Assembly: GCA_032622095.1 (NCBI GenBank)
Contig: CP136063.1
Span: forward strand, 208,121,934 to 208,185,933
Origin: Siphonodentalium dalli
Taxonomy: Eukaryota > Mollusca > Scaphopoda > Gadilida > Siphonodentaliidae
Direction of reading: 5' to 3'
DNA: 64,000 nucleotides
Under the pieces are notes generated by a model. It did not search any database, was not told where the DNA came from, and saw only the letters and a list, made by a program, of their open reading frames with translations. Positions 56,601-59,717 of the stretch are shown in pieces. The translations under genes and the position numbers were made by a program. Position 1 is the stretch's first letter. Each line of letters starts with the position of its first letter.

Positions 56601-58108
56601 GTGCCAATGCATTCTCTTATATATGCGAGTCGACCATAGGTCGCCTCGCATATATAAGAGAATGCATTGGCTTAACACATTAAAAATTATAAAATTGTTA
56701 AAGAATGTAAGAAAAAATGGTAAAAAGTGTTTTAAAAAGATTTTTTTTAGGCCAATGCATTCTCTTATATATGCGAGGCGACCTATGGTCGACTCGCATA
56801 TATAAGAGAATGCATTGGCACAGGGCATAACTGTAACTATCACAATGTGGTCAAGGAGCCGGTTCCAATGATATCCATATTTGTATGGTTCTATTGAGAC
56901 AGACCGAAGATATTTTAGGCTGTTGAATCTTTATTTGGCCGGTTTTGGCCGGTTTGTTGGGTAAAGGGTTAAGTTACAATGTACTACTTCACATCCTAGA
57001 CGGTTTCTCAAATTTGAATTGAATTGTCCAACCATATATCTGATAGTTAGACCTTGTTAATGCACAGTATATATAAGATTGAAATTTCACTAGATCTGTA
57101 TAGGCAACCAGCCTATTTATCAGTCAAATGGAATTCGCTATGGCTCTTTGACTTGTATATAATAGTTATATGCTATGCAAAATATTTTGATTTTACAGAT
57201 AAAAATTGCAATAAGCACCACCTTTAATGACATCGGTTTATAAATGACATCGGTATATAACTACATATGCAGCCAAACATTAAACGAAGTCCTGAACAAA
57301 TGCATATTGTGTGTCAAGTGTATTTCAATTCCTCAAATGTGGTCCACATTTCCATGCTCCTCATGTATGAGGACAGCCAAACATATTTTCCAATACGCTA
57401 TATACATGCATTGCTAAACATATTATCACACGGCTACACTTTTGGACTTGGTTTAAATATATTTATTACCAATAAGTATATTACAAAACAAATTGGCATA
57501 GGGATTGGAGGACAAGTGCGTCCACTTATGCATAACCTCCTCTCGCAATTGCCTTTATAACACTGATAATAATTTTGGTTGTCAACACAATAGGTATAAC
57601 GTAACGTATAACACATTTACAAGTGTACATATATCATTGTATATAGTTCGTAAATAATTTGTAGATAATTTGTACCATTGAGATACCTCAATGTGCATGG
57701 TTTTACAAGTCCGCCTTCGCATTGCTAAATATGCCACTGAATGGCTACTCGATGACATTTATATGGCTGCAATAGAGACTACATGTACGGCATCATAACT
57801 TCAACATACCATTATTTTCATTATCACAGTGTCCACGCTGATCATATCTTGGAAAATTGACCTGTAAAATAGAAATAATATTGGTCACACAACTTAACGA
57901 CAATGCATCGGACGTCGACTGCTTGTTAGCCATTCCATTCTAAATGGATTCCGCATTTATTTATAAAAGGTTCATTGGAATGGTCTATTATTCATCGGGA
58001 GTTGTTTTTCATAAAAAATAGGCACAGTTACTTGTGGACACAAACTTACTTTGTGACGGTGAGAAGAAATTCGTTCAACTTCCGCTGTTTCGTCATATTG
58101 CTGTACAT
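6600..58108 (-). CDS. PDE10A: PDE10A-like dual-specificity cyclic nucleotide phosphodiesterase (16 coding exons, 5' end outside window)
   Basis: The enzyme hydrolyses cAMP and cGMP to 5' nucleotides. Sixteen exons joined by GT/AG introns give 607 codons plus stop, against about 780 residues in vertebrate PDE10A. Order: pre-GAF-B linker helix, GAF-B (roughly residues 38-180), linker (about 180-255), HD phosphodiesterase domain (about 255-510) and a hydrophilic tail. Catalytic-domain landmarks are YHNWDHA (proton-donor and metal histidines), HDLDHRG (metal His and Asp) and TAADL (metal Asp). GAF-B carries the NK-x5-F-x3-DE signature ([12 protein letters not shown]). Phrases such as LYSTSTMEQHHF-like [18 protein letters not shown] and [11 protein letters not shown] point to PDE10 rather than PDE5, 6 or 11. 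The invariant glutamine is replaced by Glu (exon at 15352). GAF-A is missing from the window; an acceptor before the first exon shows that more exons lie upstream. Introns range from 188 bp to 28 kb. Confidence 0.93.
6934..6995 (-). mobile_element. Helitron-like 3' terminus, first copy, continued after the hAT insertion
   Basis: Read on the minus strand the sequence ends in a hairpin (CCTGGGCAACGCCGGATAA) a few bases before CTAG followed by T, the hallmark of Helitron 3' ends. The same terminus recurs at 8630. Its interior resumes at 8034 beyond the hAT-like element and resembles the copy starting at 8660. Confidence 0.65.
6996..8033. mobile_element. non-autonomous hAT-like element, 1038 bp
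   Basis: Terminal inverted repeats begin CAGGGATGTGGCTA on both sides. They are flanked by GCTGTGGA (6988-6995) and TCTGTGGA (8034-8041), an 8 bp target duplication with one mismatch. A CAGGG start and an 8 bp duplication are typical of hAT transposons. Removing the element rejoins two parts of the surrounding Helitron repeat. The interior has no transposase. It holds poly-C runs and two to three diverged tandem modules of about 190 bp around the phrase GGTTGGAAAATTTCCAACTG. Confidence 0.75.
8034..9210. repeat. three direct copies of a roughly 210-360 bp repeat
   Basis: The phrase TTGTTGGGAACAGAGAATGC and the following 200-350 bases occur at 8045-8400, 8675-8878 and, from its middle, at 8879-9207. 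Shared parts include AAGTGTTATACGTTTTCTCA, TCACAAAACATGATT and TTATCGCGATTAAT. The second and third copies are joined head to tail, a local tandem duplication inside a Helitron-derived region. Confidence 0.7.
9566..11583. repeat. 2.0 kb unit, copy 1
   Basis: Begins ATGCAATCCTCTGACGGTTC and ends with a CAGA microsatellite and CGCAAATATAGATATAGATA. Inside are diverged tandem modules of about 150-170 bp with a common plan: a GGCGCCACTTTTGACAT-like start, TTTAAACCACAC, an ATCATGGGGATGATTAT-like middle and TTTGGTGGCAATCGGCGAC. Short frames over these modules repeat the same peptide pattern but are interrupted, so I do not call a protein. Confidence 0.7.
11510..11564 (+). repeat. CAGA microsatellite
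   Basis: About 13 tandem CAGA units with one interruption (CCGA). Shorter tracts of the same motif at 10155-10180, 12395-12424 and 13612-13638 mark equivalent positions in the modules of this repeat. Confidence 0.9.
11584..13660. repeat. 2.0 kb unit, copy 2
   Basis: A direct copy of the unit at 9566, with the same start, the same order of internal modules and the same CAGA-plus-TATAGATATAGATAT end. Differences are scattered substitutions and small indels, so the duplication is not recent. Confidence 0.7.
13979..14448. mobile_element. 470 bp near-perfect palindromic MITE flanked by TTAA
   Basis: TTAA stands at 13975-13978 and 14449-14452. The two halves (about 13979-14203 and 14225-14448) are reverse complements with few mismatches, with a loop of roughly 20 bases. 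Both arms carry a GATCACGTGG E-box-like site and a TAGATATCGAT phrase. A TTAA target and foldback form fit a piggyBac-like or TTAA-specific MITE. It lies in the last intron of PDE10A. Confidence 0.8.
14516..14601. mobile_element. truncated TTAA element with half of the palindromic core
   Basis: Starts at TTAA (14516-14519) with ACCGTTTCAGTGCCAGGTCC, the same terminus as the element ending at 21723. It continues to CCAATGCATTCTCTTATATA and stops in the middle of the core palindrome. Confidence 0.7.
14797..14885 (-). CDS. PDE10A: PDE10A exon: last catalytic helix
   Basis: 89 nt; acceptor TTTGCAG, donor GTGAGT. Encodes [20 protein letters not shown], then DTKPMADGA. The conserved Phe that stacks on the purine ring is present (VGF). 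If the following intron is retained, the frame ends at once (Leu then TGA across the donor). Confidence 0.93.
15205..15290 (-). repeat. possible tRNA-derived SINE fragment
   Basis: On the minus strand TGGTGGTAAGACTCC resembles an RNA polymerase III A box and TTTCGATTCGCC a B box, about 35 bases apart. A mature tRNA fold is not evident. Weak call. Confidence 0.25.
15352..15432 (-). CDS. PDE10A: PDE10A exon: substrate-pocket segment, Glu at the invariant Gln position
   Basis: 81 nt, 27 codons; acceptor TATTTCAG, donor GTATGT. Encodes [20 protein letters not shown] and then NELPQLE. It joins to VGF in the next exon. PDE10A has PQGQLGF here and PDE5 has MQVGF, so the last codon (GAG, Glu) stands where every catalytically active class I enzyme I recall has Gln (CAG). 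The residue before it, Gly in PDE10A, is Leu. Confidence 0.93.
16194..16305 (-). CDS. PDE10A: PDE10A exon: metal-binding Asp (TAADL)
   Basis: 112 nt; acceptor TGTGCAG, donor GTAATT. Encodes [20 protein letters not shown], then [17 protein letters not shown]. The Asp of TAADL corresponds to the metal ligand of the usual MTACDL motif; Ala replaces Cys next to it. Confidence 0.96.
16950..17071 (-). CDS. PDE10A: PDE10A exon: [11 protein letters not shown] helix
   Basis: 122 nt; acceptor CATTCAG, donor GTAAGC. Encodes [20 protein letters not shown], then [20 protein letters not shown] and a split Arg. ILATDLA is conserved across class I phosphodiesterases; FGNR is PDE10-like. Confidence 0.96.
17584..17634 (-). 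CDS. PDE10A: PDE10A exon: EGHNIF segment
   Basis: 51 nt, 17 codons ([17 protein letters not shown]); acceptor TTTCAG, donor GTGAGT. Matches the conserved EGHNIF.LS..EY loop. Too short to stand out without the neighbouring exons, but phase and order are exact. Confidence 0.93.
17700..19990. other. PDE10A intron sequence; one short hairpin
   Basis: I see no exon in this intron apart from its flanking splice sites. A hairpin with 17-base perfect arms (ATAATAAGTTCAACAAA) occupies 19513-19559. The rest is unremarkable AT-rich sequence. Confidence 0.5.
19997..20152 (-). CDS. PDE10A: PDE10A exon: metal-binding HDLDHRG
   Basis: 156 nt, exactly 52 codons; acceptor CTTGTAG, donor GTAAGA. Encodes [20 protein letters not shown], then a helix and [18 protein letters not shown]. 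The His and Asp of HD coordinate the catalytic zinc and magnesium. The [12 protein letters not shown] phrase is closest to PDE10. Confidence 0.97.
20928..21078 (-). CDS. PDE10A: PDE10A exon: catalytic domain, YHNWDHA
   Basis: 151 nt; acceptor CTACAG, donor GTAAGT. Encodes [20 protein letters not shown], then [16 protein letters not shown] and on to SPLE. It holds the proton-donor His of YHNW and the first metal-binding His of HNWDHA. Asp stands where Arg or Lys is usual before the metal His, a tolerated position. Confidence 0.97.
21298..21723. mobile_element. piggyBac-like MITE, 426 bp including TTAA duplications
   Basis: TTAA at 21298-21301 and 21720-21723. Terminal repeats read CCCTTTGAGTGCCAGGGGCC and, inverted from the right, CCCTTTCAGTGCCAGGTCC. 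TTAA target and a CCCTTT start are piggyBac traits. The interior contains the CCAATGCATTCTCTTATATA core, with its palindromic partner partly lost. No transposase. Confidence 0.8.
22034..22162 (+). pseudogene. SAP-domain-like fragment
   Basis: A short frame directly after a TGA encodes [20 protein letters not shown] followed by [14 protein letters not shown]. This fits the SAP helix-extended-helix pattern (L...L..R.L...G.K.EL). Such domains precede nuclease or DNA-binding domains in several transposon proteins. It ends at the edge of the repeat starting at 22154. The rest of the protein is missing, so it is a relic. Confidence 0.4.
22154..23210 (+). repeat. 1.05 kb repeat, left member of an inverted pair
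   Basis: From CACCCCCGTGTACGTGG onward this is the reverse complement of 32715-33745 with few changes. Near its start GGTATCGCCAAAACCGAG occurs twice in tandem. A segment at about 22365-22609 is open on both strands and stays open in both members, but I recognise neither product. Confidence 0.75.
24095..25122 (-). pseudogene. LINE C-terminal region with Cys/His-rich end
   Basis: Continues from the reverse transcriptase ([20 protein letters not shown], then [18 protein letters not shown]). A frameshift near 24745 is needed to reach [20 protein letters not shown]. The end has a [20 protein letters not shown] motif, the zinc-knuckle-like tail of CR1/L2 elements, and stops at 24095. Confidence 0.8.
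25123..25974 (-). pseudogene. LINE reverse transcriptase domain
   Basis: Encodes [14 protein letters not shown], then [53 protein letters not shown] and MYTDDTC. These are reverse transcriptase blocks 1-5 in order. The catalytic box reads YTDD rather than the usual YADD or FADD; both aspartates remain. TGA at 25789-25791 replaces a Trp expected before [11 protein letters not shown], and TGA at 25147-25149 interrupts the segment just after the thumb start. Confidence 0.85.
25975..27464 (-). pseudogene. LINE endonuclease region with N-terminal 2A-like peptide
   Basis: The frame opens at 27464. Residues about 46-66 form a hydrophobic leucine-rich run followed by [10 protein letters not shown], a match to the 2A ribosome-skipping end (D-x-x-x-NPGP). 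The endonuclease follows: [11 protein letters not shown], then [15 protein letters not shown], the catalytic VITGDFN and a SDH-type end ([10 protein letters not shown]). A basic helical spacer ([20 protein letters not shown]) leads to the reverse transcriptase. A frameshift near 25980 moves the reading into the next frame. Confidence 0.85.
27501..27990. other. sequence upstream of the LINE frame, with a GC-rich block
   Basis: 27770-27950 is much richer in GC than its surroundings and may be the LINE's 5' untranslated region and promoter, since it lies just upstream of the minus-strand frame. A 72-codon plus-strand frame crosses it, but I recognise no product. Confidence 0.3.
27991..29420. other. 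intronic sequence, no gene recognised
   Basis: AT-rich sequence inside the 28 kb intron. Poly-G and poly-C runs occur near 28740 and 29239. No family-like frame and no clear inverted repeat. Confidence 0.4.
29430..30680 (+). repeat. tandem duplication of a roughly 620 bp unit with poly-G tracts
   Basis: 29432-30058 and 30059-30680 are direct copies. Each begins TCAGAGAGGGTTAGCAATGT or a close variant, then a run of 12-16 G, then GGTGAACATATGATATGCAT, and later GTACATGTATCC-type and ATTATTCTGTGAC phrases. The first copy carries an extra tandem ATAATTATTCTGTGACATT. A third, partial copy lies at 31905-32020. Confidence 0.8.
30690..32610. other. intronic AT-rich sequence with a partial repeat copy
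   Basis: No exon recognised. 31905-32020 repeats the GGTGAACATATGATATGCAT block of the duplication at 29430. A short A-rich AAAAC tract lies at 31718-31750. Confidence 0.4.
32618..32697. repeat. TA dinucleotide microsatellite with central AGCT
   Basis: About 80 bases of alternating TA, broken once by AGC at 32667-32669. The AGCT centre makes the whole tract a perfect inverted repeat able to form a cruciform. Confidence 0.95.
32715..33745 (-). repeat. 1.05 kb repeat, right member of the inverted pair
   Basis: The reverse complement of 22154-23210. It contains an open segment at 33167-33505 on the plus strand (including [19 protein letters not shown]) and one on the opposite strand at 33307-33540. 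Both also exist in the left member. The product is unknown. The two copies lie 9.5 kb apart around the LINE. Confidence 0.75.
33972..34422. mobile_element. piggyBac-like MITE, left end missing
   Basis: The right end (GGCACTGAAAGGG then TTAA at 34419-34422) and interior match the element at 21298-21723 closely. The left terminus is lost at about 33972. The internal core palindrome (CCAATGCATTCTCTTATATA and its partner) is nearly complete here. Confidence 0.78.
34423..36880. other. intronic sequence, no gene recognised
   Basis: A 103-codon minus-strand frame at 35482-35793 has no recognisable motif or codon pattern and I do not call it. 36340-36385 contains GCCATCTTGG and ATGGCCGCC, resembling one module of the foldback element at 422-5413. 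Confidence 0.35.
36880..38110 (+). repeat. two diverged direct repeats of about 600 bp
   Basis: Phrases such as CCATCAAGCGGACT (37151 and 37739), a TCACCG/TCACCA-plus-TTTGATATATG block (37327 and 37920) and a GTCATGTGA/GTCCTGTGT-plus-ATAAAA block recur about 600 bases apart. The second copy carries two TCAAGGTCA sequences at 37783-37816. No protein-coding signal. Confidence 0.6.
38874..39305 (-). mobile_element. non-autonomous Helitron, 432 bp
   Basis: On the minus strand it starts TCTAATATATATTTTGGGAC at 39305, preceded by A. It ends with a hairpin (GCCCGGACGAAGTCGGGC), then ACATCAGCTAG, followed by T at 38873. Insertion between A and T without target duplication, a TC start and a hairpin before CTAG meet all structural criteria for a Helitron. 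The interior has short direct repeats of GGTCCAGAAACATGCC-type phrases. Confidence 0.82.
39306..39704 (-). mobile_element. Helitron-derived segment with intact 5' end
   Basis: A second 5' terminus (TCTAATATATATTTTGGGAC on the minus strand) ends at 39704, preceded by the same AGACAAACAGAAG and CCGGCCATAGCTAACAGAC phrases as the first element. Its 3' end is not clear before 39306. Confidence 0.55.
39705..40140 (-). mobile_element. Helitron 3' end joined directly to the previous element, with GC-rich tandem modules
   Basis: CTAG at 39705-39708 with the GCCCGGACAACGTCGGGC hairpin is a third Helitron 3' end. It abuts the neighbouring 5' end with no bases between. The interior has about four diverged copies of a 115-130 bp GC-rich module (CAAATTTCAAGTCGATAGCT, CCCGTTTCCGAG, GCGCATGCGCGA). 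No 5' terminus is seen, so it is truncated. Confidence 0.65.
40141..41434. other. intronic sequence, no gene recognised
   Basis: Upstream of the candidate first exon at 41435. Several CTCCTGGAAGTATATATCC / CTCCTGTAGGTATATCTCC phrases recur at about 40980, 41040, 41100 and 41210, suggesting an old local duplication. No clear core promoter. Confidence 0.35.
41435..41550 (+). CDS. possible first coding exon of an unidentified nested gene
   Basis: ATG at 41435 with an acceptable context opens 38 codons ([20 protein letters not shown], then [18 protein letters not shown]). It ends at a strong GG|GTGAGT donor at 41550/41551. Amino-acid make-up looks protein-like and the donor is near consensus. 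I recognise no family and no downstream exon, so this may be chance. If real, the gene lies on the strand opposite to PDE10A, inside its 28 kb intron. Confidence 0.25.
42521..43226. repeat. inverted repeat with arms of about 130 bp
   Basis: 42521-42650 (ATGGCTGCGGACACACATAC ... GCCATAGCTAGTCATGT) and 43098-43226 are reverse complements with scattered mismatches, separated by about 450 bp. This is the form of an old MITE or foldback element. Target duplications are not clear. Confidence 0.6.
43227..44515. other. intronic sequence, no gene recognised
   Basis: AT-rich; one poly-C run at 43646-43657. No exon-like segment or repeat structure stands out. Confidence 0.4.
44524..44777. mobile_element. 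254 bp MITE made of two nested palindromes, perfect 8 bp duplication
   Basis: Flanked by AATATGGC at 44516-44523 and 44778-44785. Ends are inverted repeats (CAAGCCTTGAAATAG). Inside, the phrase CAGAGGGTGAATTT followed by GTGATG or its reverse occurs four times, so each half is itself a palindrome around CCCGTATAGCGGG. An 8 bp duplication suggests mobilisation by a hAT-type enzyme. No coding capacity. Confidence 0.85.
44790..46620. other. intronic sequence, no gene recognised
   Basis: No exon, no strong repeat. AT-rich throughout. Confidence 0.4.
46627..47011. mobile_element. diverged relative of the 254 bp MITE, split by other sequence
   Basis: 46627-46745 and 46905-47011 carry the same GAGGTCCACATAGGGTGAA, GGTGAATTTTGTGACGCTAG and CACTAAATTCACC phrases in inverted arrangement. 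The outer ends are ATACAGTGTGGCTGACATTT and its partner. About 160 bp of unrelated sequence separates the halves. Confidence 0.65.
47012..48169. other. intronic sequence with two short perfect hairpins
   Basis: Hairpin arms AGTTACAATGAAAT at 47765-47778 and 47790-47803. A second hairpin has 21-base perfect arms at 48038-48058 and 48075-48095 (GTCTGGAAAGAAATATCGAA core). No gene seen. Confidence 0.55.
48170..48416. mobile_element. TTAA-type MITE carrying two core palindromes
   Basis: Terminal repeats GCCCTTTGATGACTGGAGCG and, inverted from the right, GCCCTTTCATGATGGGAGCT. The TTAA edges are mutated to TTAG and CTAG. The interior holds two palindromes of the CCAATGCATTCTCTTATATA family in tandem (48216-48275 and 48300-48365). 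Confidence 0.7.
48430..48560. repeat. half of a second MITE family (GAGTATAAAAGGAGATGGTC family)
   Basis: Contains TGTACTAATCCATG, ATTCATTTGTTGCAT, GAGTATAAAAGGGGATGGTC and GGATTTAGTGTACA, shared with 51180-51510 and 52955-53094. Confidence 0.6.
49030..49116 (-). CDS. PDE10A: PDE10A exon: start of catalytic domain
   Basis: 87 nt; acceptor TTGCAG, donor GTTAGT. After the split Gln codon it encodes [20 protein letters not shown] and then FKDLFRET, the first helices of the catalytic domain (F.F.P.......F..M). A 27,951 bp intron follows, the largest in the gene. Confidence 0.88.
49748..50037. mobile_element. partial inverted copy of the 50696-51097 element
   Basis: This is the reverse complement of 50703-51001, including TTCACCCATACAGAGCCCCA, a GGCTCCCTGCAGGGTAATGG block and one complete core palindrome (49961-50036). 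The outer palindrome of the full element is missing. Confidence 0.75.
50040..50570 (+). mobile_element. foldback repeat family C, copy 1
   Basis: Starts CCAATAAACCCATTCTATAA and includes GAAGCCGATGTTAGTTTCAC. It ends in a palindrome with about 45 bp arms (CTCAGTTTATAACGGAACTT against AATTCAGTTATAAACTGAGG, 50450-50553). Related copies lie at 55620-56140 and, inverted, 58836-59265. Confidence 0.75.
50696..51097. mobile_element. 402 bp MITE with a core palindrome at each end
   Basis: Terminal inverted repeats AAGTCGGGATTTTTTTACCC at 50696 and its complement ending near 51097. Each end continues into a full core palindrome (50710-50792 and 51004-51082). The middle is AT-rich with the CCCTGCAGGGAGCCCC block. 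The same plan is seen at 56573-56972. Confidence 0.75.
51180..51510. mobile_element. palindromic MITE, GAGTATAAAAGGAGATGGTC family
   Basis: GGGACCATCTCCTTTTATAC at 51219 pairs with GTATAAAAGGAGATGGTCCC ending near 51476, and the inner arms (ATGGTAATTATAATGAA against TTCATTACAATTACCAT) also pair. The loop is at about 51345. Two relatives lie in the window (48430-48560, 52955-53094). Confidence 0.75.
51520..52290. other. intronic sequence, no gene recognised
   Basis: A short hairpin-like pair (GGTGCAGGTGAAGGTAACCG against CTTCACCTGACAC) lies near 51865-51905. Nothing else stands out before the PDE10A exon at 52299. Confidence 0.4.
52299..52438 (-). CDS. PDE10A: PDE10A exon: helical linker between GAF-B and catalytic domain
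   Basis: 140 nt; acceptor TTTCACAG, donor GTATGT. Encodes [20 protein letters not shown], then [26 protein letters not shown]. It matches the PDE10A connecting helix (IR.SE..Y.V..E.LSYH). Charged and probably helical. Confidence 0.9.
52955..53094. mobile_element. short MITE of the GAGTATAAAAGGAGATGGTC family
   Basis: TTAAAGGGGCACTGTATACT at the left and GTGTACAGTACGCCTTTAA at the right are inverted repeats with TTAA at the edges. It ends 34 bp from the PDE10A exon at 53128, on that exon's donor side. Confidence 0.65.
53128..53242 (-). CDS. PDE10A: PDE10A exon: GAF-B C-terminus with NKFDE signature
   Basis: 115 nt; acceptor TTTTCAG, donor GTAAAC. Encodes [20 protein letters not shown] and then [18 protein letters not shown]. 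The Asn-Lys...Phe...Asp-Glu signature is complete, so this GAF domain is expected to be able to bind ligand (cAMP in vertebrate PDE10A). Confidence 0.95.
54035..54103 (-). CDS. PDE10A: PDE10A exon: GAF-B, DxxTGYxTxxILCMPI motif
   Basis: 69 nt; acceptor ATTTCAG, donor GTAAGT. Encodes [18 protein letters not shown] and then YIKS. The TGY.T..ILCMPI strand is diagnostic of phosphodiesterase GAF domains. The frame stops within three codons beyond the donor, which fixes the splice. Confidence 0.95.
54339..54440. repeat. hairpin with about 29 bp arms
   Basis: AATGGATGTTGATTTTCTTG near 54343 pairs with CAACGAAATTGACATCCATT near 54417; the inner part GCGTTCC pairs with GGAACGC. The loop is about 40 bases. 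Lies in a PDE10A intron. Confidence 0.7.
55322..55414 (-). CDS. PDE10A: PDE10A exon: GAF-B core
   Basis: 93 nt; acceptor TTTCAG, donor GTATAC. Encodes [19 protein letters not shown], then [13 protein letters not shown]. The KG-AG-VA-TG-VLNI-DAY-D-RFN pattern is the classic GAF loop of animal phosphodiesterases. Confidence 0.95.
55620..56140 (+). mobile_element. foldback repeat family C, copy 2
   Basis: Matches 50040-50570 in order: AATAAACCCATTCTATA, GCATAACATG, a GACTATGTCTTTACGCGGGC segment (here doubled in tandem at 55841-55886), GAAGCCGATGTTAGTTTCAC and the terminal palindrome (56006-56127). Confidence 0.75.
56180..56360 (+). mobile_element. 3' tail of a LINE
   Basis: Ends CTTGCCTGAAATAAATACAATACAAT, a polyadenylation-like AATAAA followed by short ATACA repeats, as in CR1/L2 3' ends. 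No coding part is clear. Confidence 0.45.
56426..56556 (-). CDS. PDE10A: PDE10A exon: GAF-B N-terminal strands
   Basis: 131 nt; acceptor TTTTTTCAG, donor GTATAT. Encodes 43 residues starting [18 protein letters not shown] and ending in the split Arg of the EIRF motif; these form the first strands of the GAF-B cyclic-nucleotide-binding domain. A TTAA-flanked MITE begins 17 nt upstream of its acceptor (56573). Confidence 0.93.
56573..56972. mobile_element. 400 bp TTAA MITE abutting a PDE10A splice acceptor
   Basis: TTAA at 56573-56576 and 56969-56972, with inverted ends CCCTTTAACCAACAGAAGG and CCCTTTACCCAACAAACCGG. It holds two complete core palindromes (56596-56673 and 56752-56826), as in the 50696 element. 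Its left edge is 17 nt upstream of the exon at 56426-56556. Confidence 0.82.
57240..57809. other. PDE10A intron, nothing recognised
   Basis: A 97-codon frame at 57267-57560 has no recognised motif and lies between two verified exons; I treat it as chance. Confidence 0.5.
57810..57861 (-). CDS. PDE10A: PDE10A exon: GAF-B first helix
   Basis: 52 nt; acceptor TTTTACAG, donor GTATGT. Completes the Lys codon and encodes [17 protein letters not shown], the amphipathic helix leading into GAF-B. Ends in phase 0. Confidence 0.88.
58050..58108 (-). CDS. PDE10A: PDE10A exon: linker between GAF-A and GAF-B
   Basis: 59 nt between an acceptor (TTTATAG) and a GTAAGT donor. It encodes [19 protein letters not shown] plus two bases of a Lys codon. 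This matches the PDE10A helix that precedes GAF-B (KQ.LN.FLL.V.K). The ATG at the exon start could serve as an alternative start, but the strong acceptor implies an upstream exon. The intron to the next exon is only 188 bp. Confidence 0.85.
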
Positions 58109-58165
58109 CTATAAATAGTAAAACATAAAAATGTACGTACACCGACAGAAAAGAGTATGCTGCCC

Positions 58166-58411
58166 TTAACCCTTTCGTGACAGGAGCTGCGCTGGTACAG
58201 CCAGTGCATTCTCGTATATGTGCGAGTCGTCCATAGGAAGCCTCGCATATATGAGTGAATGCACTGACTTACAGGGTCAAGGTAAATAGTGTTAGTCCAA
58301 TGTTTTATCGAATATATGCGAAGCTCCCTATCGGAGACGCGCATATATAAGAGAATGCATTGGCACAGGATTTTCGCAAAATTGAGGAAGCTCCAGTCAT
58401 GGAAGAGTTAT
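58166..58411. mobile_element. TTAA MITE with two diverged core palindromes
   Basis: Left end TTAA then CCCTTTCGTGACAGGAGCTG; right end GCTCCAGTCATGGAAGAGTTAT, a decayed complement. Core palindromes at 58200-58268 and 58298-58373. Terminus type matches the element at 48170. Confidence 0.72.
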
Positions 58412-58835
58412 AGAGTATAGTTTGCTGAACTTTGTTCCGACTCACATAATTCTGATTAATTGCAACAAAAACAAAAACCGAGTACATGCGCATCATTATA
58501 TTTTACCTCCAACAAATAATATAAATGATACATTTTTGTTGTTTTAATCATTTTATTCAGATCTCAATGTATAACAAACATGCATATGGAGTTTTCAAAG
58601 CAGAATGAAACAAAATTACAATTACGCAATAAGCGATATATAAATTGTCGTTAGTATTGTCTGCCACGAATAGATTTTGCCCATATTTCATTAAACTTAT
58701 CTCTTTCTTGAACCAAACAGTTGAGGAAAATTCAGATCTTGTATTGTTTGGTGCGCTCCAGAAGTCCTTGGATTGTTGACTTCATTGATCTTATTTTTGG
58801 AACAATATATGAATCTCTTATATAATGCATAGAGG

Positions 58836-59265
58836 ATCTACAACGAATTCCCAGTTTATAGCGGAATTTACAAAGCTCGGACGAGATTTGTAAATTCCGC
58901 TATCAACTGGGGTCGAGTTGTATGTTATATTTATTACACGGCCCAAAACCTCGATAAAATATACTTAAATCAACAAATTTGATACGAAACTAACATCGGC
59001 TTCTATAAGGCATGCGATGACGTTTCGCATAACTGTGTTGTTTTCCCGCGTAAAGAAGTAGTTCCAGATAAATAGAGACTCTTTGGCGTATTTAATGGCG
59101 TATATTTAATTACATAACTTTTCAAACTCTTCATTCATTATAGTTTGTTGGAAAAATATAGGAAGCCATAGTCAAAGGTCACCTGGCACCATTTCTTGTT
59201 ATTAAACGAACGTTTAATATAATAATTTATAGAATGGGTTTATTGAATGGAATAATGTTTGGATC
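58836..59265 (-). mobile_element. foldback repeat family C, copy 3 (inverted)
   Basis: Palindrome at 58848-58922 (CCAGTTTATAGCGGAATTTA against TAAATTCCGCTATCAACTGG), then GTGAAACTAACATCGGCTTC-like sequence, and an end at TAGAATGGGTTTATTGAATGG, in reverse order relative to 50040-50570. Confidence 0.72.
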
Positions 59266-59289
59266 ATGTAATAAAACATATATCAAATA

Positions 59290-59541
59290 TATCCATGTCT
59301 GATTTGTCTGTTCCTAAACCAAGGATAATATATTCAAGGGATTCAAGGAGGATAGATTTATGAGATTACACATTCAAAGAAAAGATGCAAGGTTGTTTCC
59401 CTTGTGCTACAACAGAAGGTACATGGATCTGGTTCGCAACGTTGCATATTAATAATTTTGCATTGGTATACAGGATATTATGAATGATTTTGTATTGAAA
59501 TGATTTTGTATTGAAATGATTCGCCCATATGGTCGCCCATA
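59290..59541 (-). pseudogene. fragment of a second LINE, C-terminal zinc-knuckle region
   Basis: On the minus strand FQYKIIHNILYTNAKLL is followed, after a frameshift, by CEPDPCTFCCSTRETTLHLF and FEC. This is the C-terminal Cys/His motif of CR1/L2-type reverse transcriptase proteins. It is disrupted on its upstream side by the element ending at 59717. Confidence 0.65.
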
Positions 59542-59717
59542 GGGAGCTTCGCATATATAGGAGAATGCACTAGTTTACATGGTCAAGGTAAATATTGTTA
59601 GGCCTATGTATTCTCGTAGATATGCGATGCTCCCTTTTGGAGACTCGCATATATAAGAGAATGCATTGACACAGGGTATTCACAAATTTCAGGAGGCTCC
59701 AGTCATGGAAAGGTTAA
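59542..59717. mobile_element. TTAA MITE, right part, in a local duplication
   Basis: Core palindromes (59545-59575 partial, 59605-59682) and right end GCTCCAGTCATGGAAAGG followed by TTAA at 59714-59717. Sequence beyond it (GTATGCTGAACTTTGTTCCG ... TTTTACCTCCA) repeats the flank of the element ending at 58411. Confidence 0.7.
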
